This document shows, one piece after another, positions 6,710-15,003 of a stretch of 33,563 nt of DNA. How positions within the stretch are numbered: position 1 is the stretch's first letter; each line of letters opens with the position of its first letter. Source of the DNA: a virus; IMG/VR virus record IMGVR_UViG_3300034024_000093, positions 1 to 33,563 of that record; one strand, written 5' to 3'. A program made the translations under genes and the position numbers. Below the pieces are notes generated by a model. It searched no databases, was not told where the DNA came from, and saw only the letters and a list, made by a program, of their open reading frames with translations.

Positions 6710-7686
6710 TAACCTAATTTTATACCGGGCGTTATTGTTCTTACCCCACCTGAAGCACTAAAACTGGTTTTTACAGAAACAACATAGTAACGCCCCGTTT
6801 TATATTCATAATCATAATCCTCTATTATAGCGGTATAAGTTGGTTTTACAATAGGTATAAGCCAAGTATCAAATGAACCCTCATAACCATCAAAACTATT
6901 TTTTTTTAATGCCGATTGTGCTATTTTTAGCATGTCAGACTTATTCATTGGCCCTACCTTAAGTGTTGTTTTATCCCCACCTGTGACACCAGCCGAAACG
7001 CTTGTTACTTTACCATTCAAATCAGTACTTTCAACTGTTACTTCAATCTTTTTATCATCTGCCTTTTTATATTCCAATGATGATTGTTCTATGTTTAGGT
7101 GCAAATTATATTTTGTTTCGCCCCCCTTTTCAGTATATGGAGGGTGTATATGAAGAACCTTTAGGGCTGTATCAAAATACATATTAGCCTTTGTTTCTTC
7201 CTGCAGCTTTTTTAATACATCATAAGCAGTAGCTTGGTGTATCGTAAACTTTTCGTAATTAATGTCATAATCACAATTCACAGTAAAAGACCTATCAATT
7301 TGATCAACCAGAGATTGAGCTATTTTTTTTAAACTTGTAGGTTTCAACTCTACATCTTTAACACTTTTACGAAATAAGAATAAGGCATCTTCACATATTA
7401 TTTTTAATGTGCTGTCGTTAGTAGTAATATTTTGAACATAACCAATGAACTCAGTTTCAAGTTTACCATCATATCCTAATCTTATTATAACCTCTGAGCC
7501 ACGTCCTATTTTGCTTTCAATGTCCCGTAATATAGTTTGGTTCATAAAGGCTTCGGGTAATACTATTGTTGCTACATCAGTAAGATTGTCAACACTGCAC
7601 TCAATTTCACAAGAGTCAAGTGTAAGCAAACGCCTTTCTACACCATTAGTTTTAAATAATATCTCCCAGTCCATGTCAAAAAACAT
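6709..7686 (-). CDS. baseplate hub protein, gpD/gp44-like
   Basis: A 325-aa protein. Features of the late-control D/gp44 hub family: N-terminal 'D...EI..sVDNLTDVATIVLPE' (about residues 24-45), the segment FIGYVQNITTNDSTLKIICE (80-99) and the LysM/hub-like block PTSLKKIAQSLVDQ...TIHQATAYDVLKKLQEETKA (about 117-168). The C-terminal third is beta-rich and Gly/Ser-rich at the end. Three upstream in-frame Met candidates are within the first few codons (MFFDMDWE); the first leaves a 1-bp gap to the DUF6046 gene. In the virion it would sit beneath the tail tube and carry the spike. Confidence 0.75.
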   Translation of the reverse strand: MFFDMDWEILFKTNGVERRLLTLDSCEIECSVDNLTDVATIVLPEAFMNQTILRDIESKIGRGSEVIIRLGYDGKLETEFIGYVQNITTNDSTLKIICEDALFLFRKSVKDVELKPTSLKKIAQSLVDQIDRSFTVNCDYDINYEKFTIHQATAYDVLKKLQEETKANMYFDTALKVLHIHPPYTEKGGETKYNLHLNIEQSSLEYKKADDKKIEVTVESTDLNGKVTSVSAGVTGGDKTTLKVGPMNKSDMLKIAQSALKKNSFDGYEGSFDTWLIPIVKPTYTAIIEDYDYEYKTGRYYVVSVKTSFSASGGVRTITPGIKLG

Positions 7687-7687
7687 A

Positions 7688-8356
7688 TTATGTAAGGATT
7701 AGTTTAAAACTAAAATCAGAATAAGCCTTAATATCATAGGCCTGAACATTTTCCCCTTTTGTGAAAGGGAAATTAAAATCTTCAATGGCTATTCTTTGAA
7801 TGCCTAACATTTCTAAAGGTGGGCTTGAAACCATTATAACCTGTGGATGCGTTAAAATTTTTCTAAGTTTTTCAAAGTCGTCTCTTGGGAAGCAATCTTC
7901 AAATTGACCATGAAGCAATGCCCCAATTAAAACACCAGTGATTGTTATTTCATAATCACCTTCATTCCATCGCTCTTTTACTGTTCCTTTCCGCGGTTGC
8001 ACCCCTGGTATTTCTTTCCATTTAGCGACATTCCTACGTATAAGAGTATTTTTACCACTAATTGAAATCATCGTTTCATAAGGAAGCAAGAACCACGTAT
8101 TACCTTCATCAATAGAAAATGACAATGGGAAAAATTGCTTTTCGACCGGAGTAGGTGCATCGGCCGTACCTAAATTTTCAAATTCTTTACTTTCATATTT
8201 GGTAATATCTACTCTATTTTGTACTAGCAAAAAAGGCAGAACCGGCAGTACATGTTTCTGCAATTCATTTTGTATTACGTTTAATCGTGGTATGGTTTTT
8301 ATAACTCCCTTGCCGACTAAAGCCGTAAATAATATATCTGTTTCGTTAAGTGCCAT
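7688..8356 (-). CDS. DUF6046-like tail protein
   Basis: A 222-aa protein that I match to the DUF6046 group of Bacteroidota phage tail proteins from its place and content (NLGTADAPTPVEKQFFPLSF, IRRNVAKWKEIPGVQPRKGT, WNEGDYEITITGVLI). Such proteins follow the tape measure gene and precede the hub, where Mu has its DNA circularisation protein gp43, so it is probably a tail/baseplate connector. It starts 2 bp after the tape measure stop. There is no enzyme motif. The identification is from memory of the family pattern and should be treated as moderate. Confidence 0.68.
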   Translation of the reverse strand: MALNETDILFTALVGKGVIKTIPRLNVIQNELQKHVLPVLPFLLVQNRVDITKYESKEFENLGTADAPTPVEKQFFPLSFSIDEGNTWFLLPYETMISISGKNTLIRRNVAKWKEIPGVQPRKGTVKERWNEGDYEITITGVLIGALLHGQFEDCFPRDDFEKLRKILTHPQVIMVSSPPLEMLGIQRIAIEDFNFPFTKGENVQAYDIKAYSDFSFKLILT

Positions 8357-8358
8357 AG

Positions 8359-10374
8359 TTAATTTGCTGCTGTTGTTGACATGGCCAGTATCCTTGCTAA
8401 TGCATCTACCACCTGAGCCTCCATTTGTTGTGCGCTATCTTTAAAGTCCTTACCTTGTATATTCAGGACACCTACTAAATCTTTTAAGTTGATTGTTATA
8501 TAATTATGTTTGGTGCCACCGGTGGCAATAGCCTGATTTGTTTTAGTCTTTTCGGTATTGCCGCCTCCAGCACCCATGCCTTTTGTATTTTTATTATCAA
8601 TGCCGGGTATTACGGGATCACTTATTCCTGCTTCTTCTTTTTGTTTAAATTTTACAGATTTAGCAGCAAGTACAAATTCGTCTGCTCCTTGTTTAGAAAG
8701 ATCGGCTACCTTTTTAGCACCATCGACAATCGCATTTTTTCGCGCTTCCGTATCAGCATGAATCTTGGCTAACATTTTGTTATTGTCAGCTTCGTCGCCA
8801 ATGCCCATTGAATTCTTAAACTCGTACCATCCCTTTTTTATGTAATTGATGCCTATCATAATTCCGTTGACCATTGTATTGAAAAAATTTTTTACACCTT
8901 CTACAAAAGCCTGAAAAATTAGTTTTGAACCTTTTACCGTATGATCCCACGCATCGCCCCAGCCTTCGGTTGCGGAAGCAACCCATACAATTGCTGCTAT
9001 TAAAGCCATCACACCAAGTACTATCAAAACAATAGGGTTCATTGCCATAACAACATTAAAAGCACCTTGTACAGTTGTCCACACTGATGTTGCGCCTGAA
9101 ACTATTCCAGTCCATAATGCCTGTAATTTTGTTGCACTCGTTAATGTTGAAAACACTTTACCAGCACCACTTATGATTGGCAATAAATTCCCGAAATCAC
9201 TTGCTGTCTGACCTATTACACTTGCATAACCGATAAGCCCATTAGAACCGTTAAAAATTGATATTTTGAAATCGTCAATTTGCGCCTGGAGCCTTTTGTT
9301 TTTTTCCATTGGGCTTTCCATAATAATTGCAGCCTGATCATAAGCTGCATTAGTATCAGTAATTGCAGCAGTAAGACGGCGCTGTTCATCAATACCATTT
9401 ATCAATGCAAGTGCGGCATTACTATTTTCAGCTCCAAATAGTTTTGTAACTAAGGCACTATCTCCCATAATCTTTTTAAGAGGTGTAAGCCTGTCTGCAA
9501 GTGATAGCGATTTATCACCAAGCGTGTTTATATTGACTCCCGCGGCTGCCAGTTCATTTTTAACATCTTTTGGTAAAAACCGCCCTTCAGATAATTTTGC
9601 CAATGTATTGCGTAATGCAACACCACCTTCACTACCTTTTTTACCCGCCTTATCAAGCACTTGTATTGAGGCTGCTGTTTCTTCAAATTTTACACCTGCT
9701 GCACTTGCTGCCATACCACTTTGCTCCAATGCAGCCTGTTGTGCCGGCAGCTCAGCTGATCCCTCACCAGCCGCAGCCGCCATTGTATTCATCATTTTTG
9801 CCATTACAGCACTTGCCTGTACTGGGTCATCGAGGCTTACGCCATATTGATTCATTGCTGTGGTTAGTAAATTTGCCGCACCTACCTGGTCATTACCCAT
9901 AAGCTTAGAGGTAACAGCCACACTTTTACCCATGGCACTAAGTACTGTTGGAAATTTTGCAATTTCAGGGGATAACTGACCAAGGATAAGCTTAAAGGAT
10001 TCTGCCCCACCGGCAGCTCCAAGACCAAATTCTTTCCCTGTGTCACGGGCATACCCTTCAATTTCTTTTAACTTATTACCAGCAACACCTGTCATTGCGC
10101 TTAATTCATACATGTTAGAACTTAAATCCATACCAGGCTGGTTAAGGCTTGTAATGCCACTAGCAGTACGATCAATTTGATTTAAAATAGAATCAAGTTT
10201 AATAGTTTTAACGTCATTTCGGATATGATTAAAGGCAGCAGTAAAACTTTTATCAAGATGTGTAGCACCATTATCAACTTTAACAACCGATGCATGAAGC
10301 TTACCCATATCGGCGGTAACGCTTTTTGCATCGGATGTAATTTTAAAAATATAGTTGAATAAATTATTTGGCAT
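8359..10374 (-). CDS. tail tape measure protein
   Basis: A 671-aa protein that sets tail length and passes into the host membrane at DNA ejection. The core (residues about 75-330) shows the TP901-type tape measure pattern: ELSAMTGVAGNKLKEIEGYA, AAAGEGSAELPAQQAALEQSGMAA-like region and GGVALRNTLAKLSEG (each repeated Ala/Gly-rich helix). A hydrophobic segment at about 446-472 (MNPIVLIVLGVMALIAAIVW) is the expected membrane-active part. The gene directly follows the tail assembly chaperone, and its start overlaps the end of the chaperone frameshift extension by 11 bp, the usual arrangement. For a contractile tail this length predicts a fairly short tail. Confidence 0.9.
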   Translation of the reverse strand: MPNNLFNYIFKITSDAKSVTADMGKLHASVVKVDNGATHLDKSFTAAFNHIRNDVKTIKLDSILNQIDRTASGITSLNQPGMDLSSNMYELSAMTGVAGNKLKEIEGYARDTGKEFGLGAAGGAESFKLILGQLSPEIAKFPTVLSAMGKSVAVTSKLMGNDQVGAANLLTTAMNQYGVSLDDPVQASAVMAKMMNTMAAAAGEGSAELPAQQAALEQSGMAASAAGVKFEETAASIQVLDKAGKKGSEGGVALRNTLAKLSEGRFLPKDVKNELAAAGVNINTLGDKSLSLADRLTPLKKIMGDSALVTKLFGAENSNAALALINGIDEQRRLTAAITDTNAAYDQAAIIMESPMEKNKRLQAQIDDFKISIFNGSNGLIGYASVIGQTASDFGNLLPIISGAGKVFSTLTSATKLQALWTGIVSGATSVWTTVQGAFNVVMAMNPIVLIVLGVMALIAAIVWVASATEGWGDAWDHTVKGSKLIFQAFVEGVKNFFNTMVNGIMIGINYIKKGWYEFKNSMGIGDEADNNKMLAKIHADTEARKNAIVDGAKKVADLSKQGADEFVLAAKSVKFKQKEEAGISDPVIPGIDNKNTKGMGAGGGNTEKTKTNQAIATGGTKHNYITINLKDLVGVLNIQGKDFKDSAQQMEAQVVDALARILAMSTTAAN

Positions 10375-10534
10375 CGCCTTTTTCTAGTTTTCGGATATAT
10401 TCCAAGTCTTTTAAATATTTTGACCACTCAGCATCGCTCAGGCTGTCAGGATCATCAATACGTAAATAGTAACGTAATTGAGCATTACTAATCCGTATAA
10501 AATCATTCGGGTCTACTTCTGCAGCCTTTAAAGC
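10364..10534 (-). CDS. -1 frameshift extension of the tail assembly chaperone (G-T type)
   Basis: Between the chaperone stop and the tape measure gene lies an open frame, -1 relative to the chaperone, encoding about 56 residues (KAAEVDPNDFIRISNAQLRY then DDPDSLSDAEWSKYLKDLEY and a basic end) with no ATG, so it can only be read by frameshifting. The likely slip site is G GAA AAG (10534-10540 on the plus-strand numbering), close to lambda's G GGA AAG and just before the zero-frame stop. The -1 frame is closed a short way upstream by a TAA, so the shift must occur in the last ~17 codons of the chaperone. The long form would be about 159 aa. This matches the conserved tail chaperone frameshift of long-tailed phages. 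The slip heptamer is not perfect, so the exact site is uncertain. Confidence 0.65.
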   Translation of the reverse strand, partial: ALKAAEVDPNDFIRISNAQLRYYLRIDDPDSLSDAEWSKYLKDLEYIRKLEKGDAK

Positions 10535-10842
10535 TTTTCCAGTGTTGCCTCCTGTGCTTTTACTATTACAGCAAGCTTTTTACCTACTGAAAGAAATAGT
10601 TCATCATCTGTCTGAAATTCCAGATCACCACCCAGCCAACAATTTACTAAGATGCTCTCATTGAATTTTAAAGCATCTGTTTCACCTGCCTTTGAAGCAA
10701 AGCTTAATTCCTTTCTTCCTGGTTTCCTAAGAAAACAAGCTTTTGTGCCGTCTTCAGAAGTAATTTTAAAAATATCTGTGTGTTCTTCTTTCCATCCCGC
10801 GATATCAGCCGCAGTAGGGTTTGTAATATTTGCTTTTTGCAT
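10528..10842 (-). CDS. tail assembly chaperone, short form
   Basis: A 104-aa protein between the tail tube and tape measure genes, the standard place for the chaperone that coats the tape measure before tube assembly. It is acidic/mixed with a helical C-terminus (LSVGKKLAVIVKAQEATLEK) and a middle part (CFLRKPGRKELSFASKAG) typical of the family represented by Mu gp41. The final codons overlap the -1 frame extension described at 10364-10534. The start is 12 bp after the tube gene stop. No named family motif is certain; the assignment rests on order plus the frameshift. Confidence 0.7.
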   Translation of the reverse strand: MQKANITNPTAADIAGWKEEHTDIFKITSEDGTKACFLRKPGRKELSFASKAGETDALKFNESILVNCWLGGDLEFQTDDELFLSVGKKLAVIVKAQEATLEKL

Positions 10843-10854
10843 TATGTTTTATAT

Positions 10855-11265
10855 TTAAACGTTAGTTACTAATCTTAAAAAGAGGAAAGGCACAGTTACT
10901 TCCATAAACTTATCCCCTTGTTTCATGCCCATTTCAACTTTGCCAAACCGAACCCCTTCAAGCTTATCTGTTACAATTGCACTTAATTCAGAGGGGTTGC
11001 CATAACTAACTAATATATTAGCAGTGATGTTTTTTAATGATCCATTACCGGATTGTCTAAGTGCTAAATAGTCGCTTTGTAACATTGCAATTTCTCCAGC
11101 GTACTTAATGTTACCAAACTGTATAGAATGTGCAAAACGTCCTTTAGCAAATATGGCTTCCATTTCAGGGTCTTCCTCATATTTAATAGCTCTAAGACCG
11201 AGAGTGTCTCGACCGCCTATCATCGCTGTAATATCACCCCATTCGTATTCTCTACTATCAAACAT
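10855..11265 (-). CDS. tail tube protein
   Basis: A 136-aa protein immediately after the sheath gene (1-bp gap), the usual place of the inner tube protein in contractile tails. It starts with an EWGDITAMIGGRDTLGLRAI segment and continues with beta-prone stretches including NITANILVSYG and MEVTVPFLFLRL at the end. Mu gpM and other tube proteins are of similar size with the same all-beta look. Alternative: another small structural tail protein, but context makes tube by far the best fit. Confidence 0.78.
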   Translation of the reverse strand: MFDSREYEWGDITAMIGGRDTLGLRAIKYEEDPEMEAIFAKGRFAHSIQFGNIKYAGEIAMLQSDYLALRQSGNGSLKNITANILVSYGNPSELSAIVTDKLEGVRFGKVEMGMKQGDKFMEVTVPFLFLRLVTNV

Positions 11266-11266
11266 A

Positions 11267-12499
11267 TTAATTAGTGGTTATAGGCGCAAAGCCCAGTGGA
11301 ACATCAACAAATCTATTATAGCCTTTAGGTAAAACCTGAAGCTGGGCCAGTTTTAATCTTGAAGTAGACCTTACGTTGTTCGTTAAATCTATTTTGCAAA
11401 CTACCCCTTTACTTTTCGGGTCGTTAGGATCATAACTTAATTCGCCCCGTGTTGTCATTTGGCTAAATATTGTAGATACTACGTCGTCTTCAATAGATTT
11501 AGCATATATAGCTGATATAGTACCATTAGGATTGATAGTGTTATCATCAAGTACATATTCAACTAGCCTACTGTAGGCAATTCTGAAAGCTTTATCAATG
11601 ACCCTCCTGCCAGTTCCATAATGGTAGTCATCAGTTTCTGCACATGCCATTGGGTCGTCAGAAAAGTAATATCCTGATTTATTTGTATGCTTTGTAAAAG
11701 TTACATATCCTTTGTCATGCAGTGCTGCAACATCATATTGCTCAGCTTGTAGGTCTACTATATAAGCAGTGATATTAGCTAAAGCACCATCCCGAACTTT
11801 TCCAGGATTAACATGCACTTGTGACTTTGCTTTTCTACCAGCTATCACACCAATAGCAGCACCTTTACTACCTGGTATACCAATACGTTTTTCAGTGTCG
11901 CCAATAATAACCTGGCAACGGTTAAAATCTGCCATTAGCAAATTCCTTAAATCCGTTTTAATACCTGTAAATGCATATCCTTCAAAAAGTACATAAAAAG
12001 GTGCATATTTTACATTAGTATAATTTTTAGCCAGTGTTTGTGCTAAAGCCATAGCACTCCATACATCAGCATCAATAGCATCTACAATTACCGGCACGTA
12101 AGTACTAGATGGTGAAAATGCTGTAAATAGCATTGTAAGTTTTCCATTTGCACCATCAAGAAGTGTTTCTGCAGGTGTTTTTCCAGTACCTGTAATGGGT
12201 GTAAACCAATCACTTACTTTAGTAGTTTTCGCTAATCCCATTAGCCATAGTTCTGTGCCATCCCCTGCTTCTGCATAATACTCTTTTAAAGTTTTATACA
12301 ATACATAATTATCGGTGTTAGGAATAATTCCTAAGGCGGCTACATCAACCATACTACGCAACTGATAAGGTGTATTTAATAGAAATGTAGTACCTACTGC
12401 AACTGCACTGGCCAATAAGCCGAACACACCATCTGGGGTATTAAGAATTTGACCAGATTGGCCATTCAAAAATTTTATACTTACTCCTGGTAATGACAT
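11267..12499 (-). CDS. contractile tail sheath protein (DUF2586-like, Mu gpL analogue)
   Basis: A 410-aa protein forming the contractile sheath. The start MSLPGVSIKFLNGQSGQILN with the following GVFGLLASAVAVG, and the C-terminal part with NLTNNVRSTSRLKLAQLQVL-like and PKGYNRFVDVPLGFAP, fit the DUF2586/Bacteroidota sheath pattern: an N-terminal 'PGV.i......' handshake strand and a C-terminal domain that reaches the tube. Middle residues (about 170-230) contain the variable insertion (GDTEKRIGIPGSKGAAIGVI). Followed by the tube gene with a 1-bp gap. It shows the phage to be a myovirus, as Mu is. Confidence 0.85.
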   Translation of the reverse strand: MSLPGVSIKFLNGQSGQILNTPDGVFGLLASAVAVGTTFLLNTPYQLRSMVDVAALGIIPNTDNYVLYKTLKEYYAEAGDGTELWLMGLAKTTKVSDWFTPITGTGKTPAETLLDGANGKLTMLFTAFSPSSTYVPVIVDAIDADVWSAMALAQTLAKNYTNVKYAPFYVLFEGYAFTGIKTDLRNLLMADFNRCQVIIGDTEKRIGIPGSKGAAIGVIAGRKAKSQVHVNPGKVRDGALANITAYIVDLQAEQYDVAALHDKGYVTFTKHTNKSGYYFSDDPMACAETDDYHYGTGRRVIDKAFRIAYSRLVEYVLDDNTINPNGTISAIYAKSIEDDVVSTIFSQMTTRGELSYDPNDPKSKGVVCKIDLTNNVRSTSRLKLAQLQVLPKGYNRFVDVPLGFAPITTN

Positions 12500-12501
12500 T
12501 G

Positions 12502-12813
12502 CTAATTAGTATTTGCAGTAAGCTCAGCGGTTCTAGTCTCAATAGCTTTTAGTACCGTGCTCCTGGTGTCGTTTTTAAATTGTTCCAGTCCTTCAAGTGT
12601 TGTAGTTTCTTTAATTGCTAAAATAAAATCTTCAGCTTTTGCAGGTTTTTCTTTTACAGGTTCTGAATCTTTAGTAATTGTTTGTACTTCTTTATTATCT
12701 AAAGTACGTGCATGGGAATTTGCATCAAAATCTTTGTAAAATGCTTCGCCATCACTTGTTTTATAGTAACAAGAAATAGTTGGGTTGTTTTCAAATACAG
12801 GGTCTTTTGCCAT
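12502..12813 (-). CDS. hypothetical protein upstream of the sheath (connector candidate)
   Basis: A 103-aa acidic protein. The middle is Lys/Glu/Pro-rich (TKDSEPVKEKPAKAEDFILA) and the C-terminal part helical (TLEGLEQFKNDTRSTVLKAI). The gene lies 2 bp before the sheath gene and 4 bp after the spanin-like gene. Position just before the sheath could suit a head-tail connector or tail-terminator component, but no family feature is visible. Function unknown. Confidence 0.5.
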   Translation of the reverse strand: MAKDPVFENNPTISCYYKTSDGEAFYKDFDANSHARTLDNKEVQTITKDSEPVKEKPAKAEDFILAIKETTTLEGLEQFKNDTRSTVLKAIETRTAELTANTN

Positions 12814-12817
12814 AGTA

Positions 12818-13336
12818 TTAATTTTTAGGTTTTAAATAATTTCTAATTGAAATAAATATTATATATAATAGGGCCAATCCGCCTAAGGACATAAAAGGAT
12901 ACAAGTACCAGGGTATATATTTTTGTAAAACTGGAATTTTCTCAGTTTGCTTAAAATCTGTCTCCCGGATTTTATAAACTTCGATTAGCTCTTTTTGTAA
13001 TCTAATAATCATTTCAAGTTCATCAAGATTACAGTCGGCTATTATAGTATTACCTTCGCGGCGTAAACTTGCAGTTACGTTGTCAAGTTTCTTTTGTATT
13101 ACCTGTCCATCAGTTAATTCATCGATATTAGAAGATACCTGCACTTTAGTGCCTGGCCTCTTAATCAGTGTATCAAAAGGTGTTATTGTTTTAGATACCC
13201 ATGTACTATCTTTTATAGTTTTTGAGCTTGTAATACTCTTAGATGTACTGCATCCTGACAATAAGAATGATTGTCCTGCTAAGATTATCAGAAAAAGAAA
13301 CCATGCACAAATGATTATTTTTTTTGTATTTTTCAT
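12818..13336 (-). CDS. lipoprotein with C-terminal membrane segment: unimolecular spanin candidate
   Basis: A 172-aa protein with an N-terminal lipoprotein signal: basic start, hydrophobic core about residues 8-24 and lipobox LLSGC with Cys29. The periplasmic part (30-140) includes a helical region (ELEMIIRLQKELIEVYKIRE). The C-terminus has one membrane segment at about 144-165 (WYLYPFMSLGGLALLYIIFI) followed by a short basic end. A lipoprotein anchor at one end and a membrane helix at the other is the layout of unimolecular spanins (known in phage T1), which join inner and outer membranes at lysis. It is immediately downstream of the DUF5675 endolysin-like gene with a 4-bp ATGA-type overlap, supporting a lysis role. 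An alternative is an unrelated lipoprotein. Confidence 0.65.
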   Translation of the reverse strand: MKNTKKIIICAWFLFLIILAGQSFLLSGCSTSKSITSSKTIKDSTWVSKTITPFDTLIKRPGTKVQVSSNIDELTDGQVIQKKLDNVTASLRREGNTIIADCNLDELEMIIRLQKELIEVYKIRETDFKQTEKIPVLQKYIPWYLYPFMSLGGLALLYIIFISIRNYLKPKN

Positions 13337-13740
13337 TTAATTGTAAGTTCAAAGCCTTGTGGGGCTATTTCAATAAGTTTTTTCATAGTGGCTTTGCTCG
13401 ATGTAACATCTTTAAAGCCATCTTTATTAATGTCAATATGTGAAGTTCCTACAAGTATACAGCCCAAAATTTCAGTATGATAATTACCCGCATGTATTAA
13501 AATAGTATCCCTACCAGGGACGTCATTAACTAAAAAATGAAAGCCGTATTTTGTGGATTTTCTCGGAGTGATTTTATATATTCCCTTTGGGATACAGCTT
13601 TTTCGCGATTTATTATTTTCCCAGTCCAGTTCAAGTGTTTTGCAAGTGAATATGGTAATACTGGTAAAATCTTTTAGCTCAAGACTGCCTAATGTTTGTT
13701 TTGTATCCGATGTTTCACGTATTAATACGGCTTTAATCAT
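13333..13740 (-). CDS. DUF5675-like protein, probable lysis enzyme or cell-wall protein
   Basis: A 135-aa protein. It matches the DUF5675 pattern: N-terminal TLGSLELKDF, then CKTLELDWENNKSRKSCIPKG (the 'tLE.pwk.N....SCIPaG.Y' signature), and C-terminal IHAGNYHTEILGCILVG ('iH.GN...d..GCil.G'). Such small proteins are common in phage late regions of Bacteroidota. Their activity is not established to my knowledge; the conserved His and Cys (HAGN, GC) suggest a catalytic or metal-binding role. It sits between a membrane/coiled-coil gene and the spanin candidate with 4-bp overlaps on both sides, a compact lysis-type cassette. Confidence 0.75.
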   Translation of the reverse strand: MIKAVLIRETSDTKQTLGSLELKDFTSITIFTCKTLELDWENNKSRKSCIPKGIYKITPRKSTKYGFHFLVNDVPGRDTILIHAGNYHTEILGCILVGTSHIDINKDGFKDVTSSKATMKKLIEIAPQGFELTIK

Positions 13741-14066
13741 TGTGTTTTCCCGTTTAATTGTTTGAATTTTTGTAGTTCCTCAATAAGATGCCTATTCTCT
13801 TCCATCATTAATTGTAGCTGGCTATCTGATCTTTTTAATTGTTCTTTGGCTTCTTCAAGCTGATAAATTGCTGCTTTGTATTTTGCACTAAGATCATCGA
13901 CATCATGAATTGCCGCTTTGTATTTTGAACTTAAGTCCTCTATTATATCGCGGTATATCTTTACGGATTTTTCAGTGTTTGCCAATTCTGTTGCTCTTCT
14001 TCCTACAAACCATCCTGCAAGAGTTGTGGCAATACCATAAATTGCCGTTAAGATATATTCATTCAT
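13737..14066 (-). CDS. membrane protein with coiled coil and a 14-residue internal duplication
   Basis: A 109-aa protein. One N-terminal membrane segment (about residues 4-22, YILTAIYGIATTLAGWFVG) is followed by a long coiled coil. Two near-identical 14-residue units, LSSKYKAAIHDVDD and LSAKYKAAIYQLEE, lie in tandem; in DNA the period is 42 bp (copies at about 13866 and 13908). The C-terminus is a Gln/Glu/Lys-rich helix. It precedes the DUF5675 and spanin-like genes with a 4-bp overlap, so it could be the holin or an accessory lysis protein; single-segment plus coiled coil is also the layout of inner-membrane spanins. Function not certain. Confidence 0.65.
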   Translation of the reverse strand: MNEYILTAIYGIATTLAGWFVGRRATELANTEKSVKIYRDIIEDLSSKYKAAIHDVDDLSAKYKAAIYQLEEAKEQLKRSDSQLQLMMEENRHLIEELQKFKQLNGKTQ

Positions 14067-14079
14067 GTTTAATCAGTGT

Positions 14080-14988
14080 TTAAACAATCGCCCCTATGTA
14101 CATGTTCTGGAATGGAACAGCTATAAAGTAGTGACGGTAGTTCAATTTGTTAGTTTGTGTTTCTGGATCGTTTTCAGCTTTAGCAAAATATTGTTTTGTC
14201 ATACCTGTCTTTTTAGCTATACCGGGCTTCCAGAAAGCAATAGATGCTTGACGGTCTGTAGGTAATTTAGCCGAACCAAATGGTTTTTTAACACCGGCAT
14301 CAGTATATAATGGGTTACCTCCATATTGGAAAATCTCAAAACCTGCAATTTGCGGGGCTGGTTTACCTGTATTATAATTTACCAACTGATCGCCAAAATT
14401 TTTACGGTCACGTAGAAGATCATTCCAGTGACGGGTACAAAGTACTAAGCGCCTTTCGTCATCCGAAATACCCTCAATAGCATCGAGACTACCCTTGAAG
14501 GTTACTAAATCTTCATAAGTGAGTGTTGGTATACCGCCAGTAACTAGTGGTGCTCCTGTAGCAATAAGAACCGGAGTGGCAGCTGTATTCTGTGCTGGGG
14601 CAATAGAGTGTATTGCTTTTTGATTCTTTTTAGTTGTAATAGCACGTGTATGACCTTTAGTAACCACATCGATTTTATCGTAAGATGCACCTATAATCTG
14701 GTCATCACTTAAAGTTGTAACCTTTGTTTGATATTTGTCCAGTCGCACAATTACGCTATCATCAGTATAACCTTGTAAGGCAATTGGATAAGCGGTATTG
14801 TTTATTAAAACCTCAGGGTTGAAGTTTGTACGTGGGATGTGAATAATGTTAGATTCACTGGCATCACCAGAACCAACTTCTATAATTTCGGTATCCAATT
14901 CAGGAATTCCATCAAGCCAGGGTGCTACATTTTGATCAGAGAGGTTTTGGATAACACGATTTAACCATACCTCAGGAAAGTTTTCCAT
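14080..14988 (-). CDS. major capsid protein
   Basis: A 302-aa protein directly after the protease/scaffold gene (15-bp gap), the standard place of the major head protein. It opens with NFPEVWLNRVIQNLSDQNVA and includes the segment TLSDDQIIGASYDKIDVVTK and the C-terminal part HYFIAVPFQNMYIGAIV, in line with HK97-fold coat proteins of Bacteroidota Mu-like phages. Length is right for a Mu gpT analogue (305 aa). No decoration domain is obvious. Position and length carry most of the weight; the fold is inferred. Confidence 0.82.
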   Translation of the reverse strand: MENFPEVWLNRVIQNLSDQNVAPWLDGIPELDTEIIEVGSGDASESNIIHIPRTNFNPEVLINNTAYPIALQGYTDDSVIVRLDKYQTKVTTLSDDQIIGASYDKIDVVTKGHTRAITTKKNQKAIHSIAPAQNTAATPVLIATGAPLVTGGIPTLTYEDLVTFKGSLDAIEGISDDERRLVLCTRHWNDLLRDRKNFGDQLVNYNTGKPAPQIAGFEIFQYGGNPLYTDAGVKKPFGSAKLPTDRQASIAFWKPGIAKKTGMTKQYFAKAENDPETQTNKLNYRHYFIAVPFQNMYIGAIV

Positions 14989-15003
14989 AGTGTTTTATTT
15001 GGA

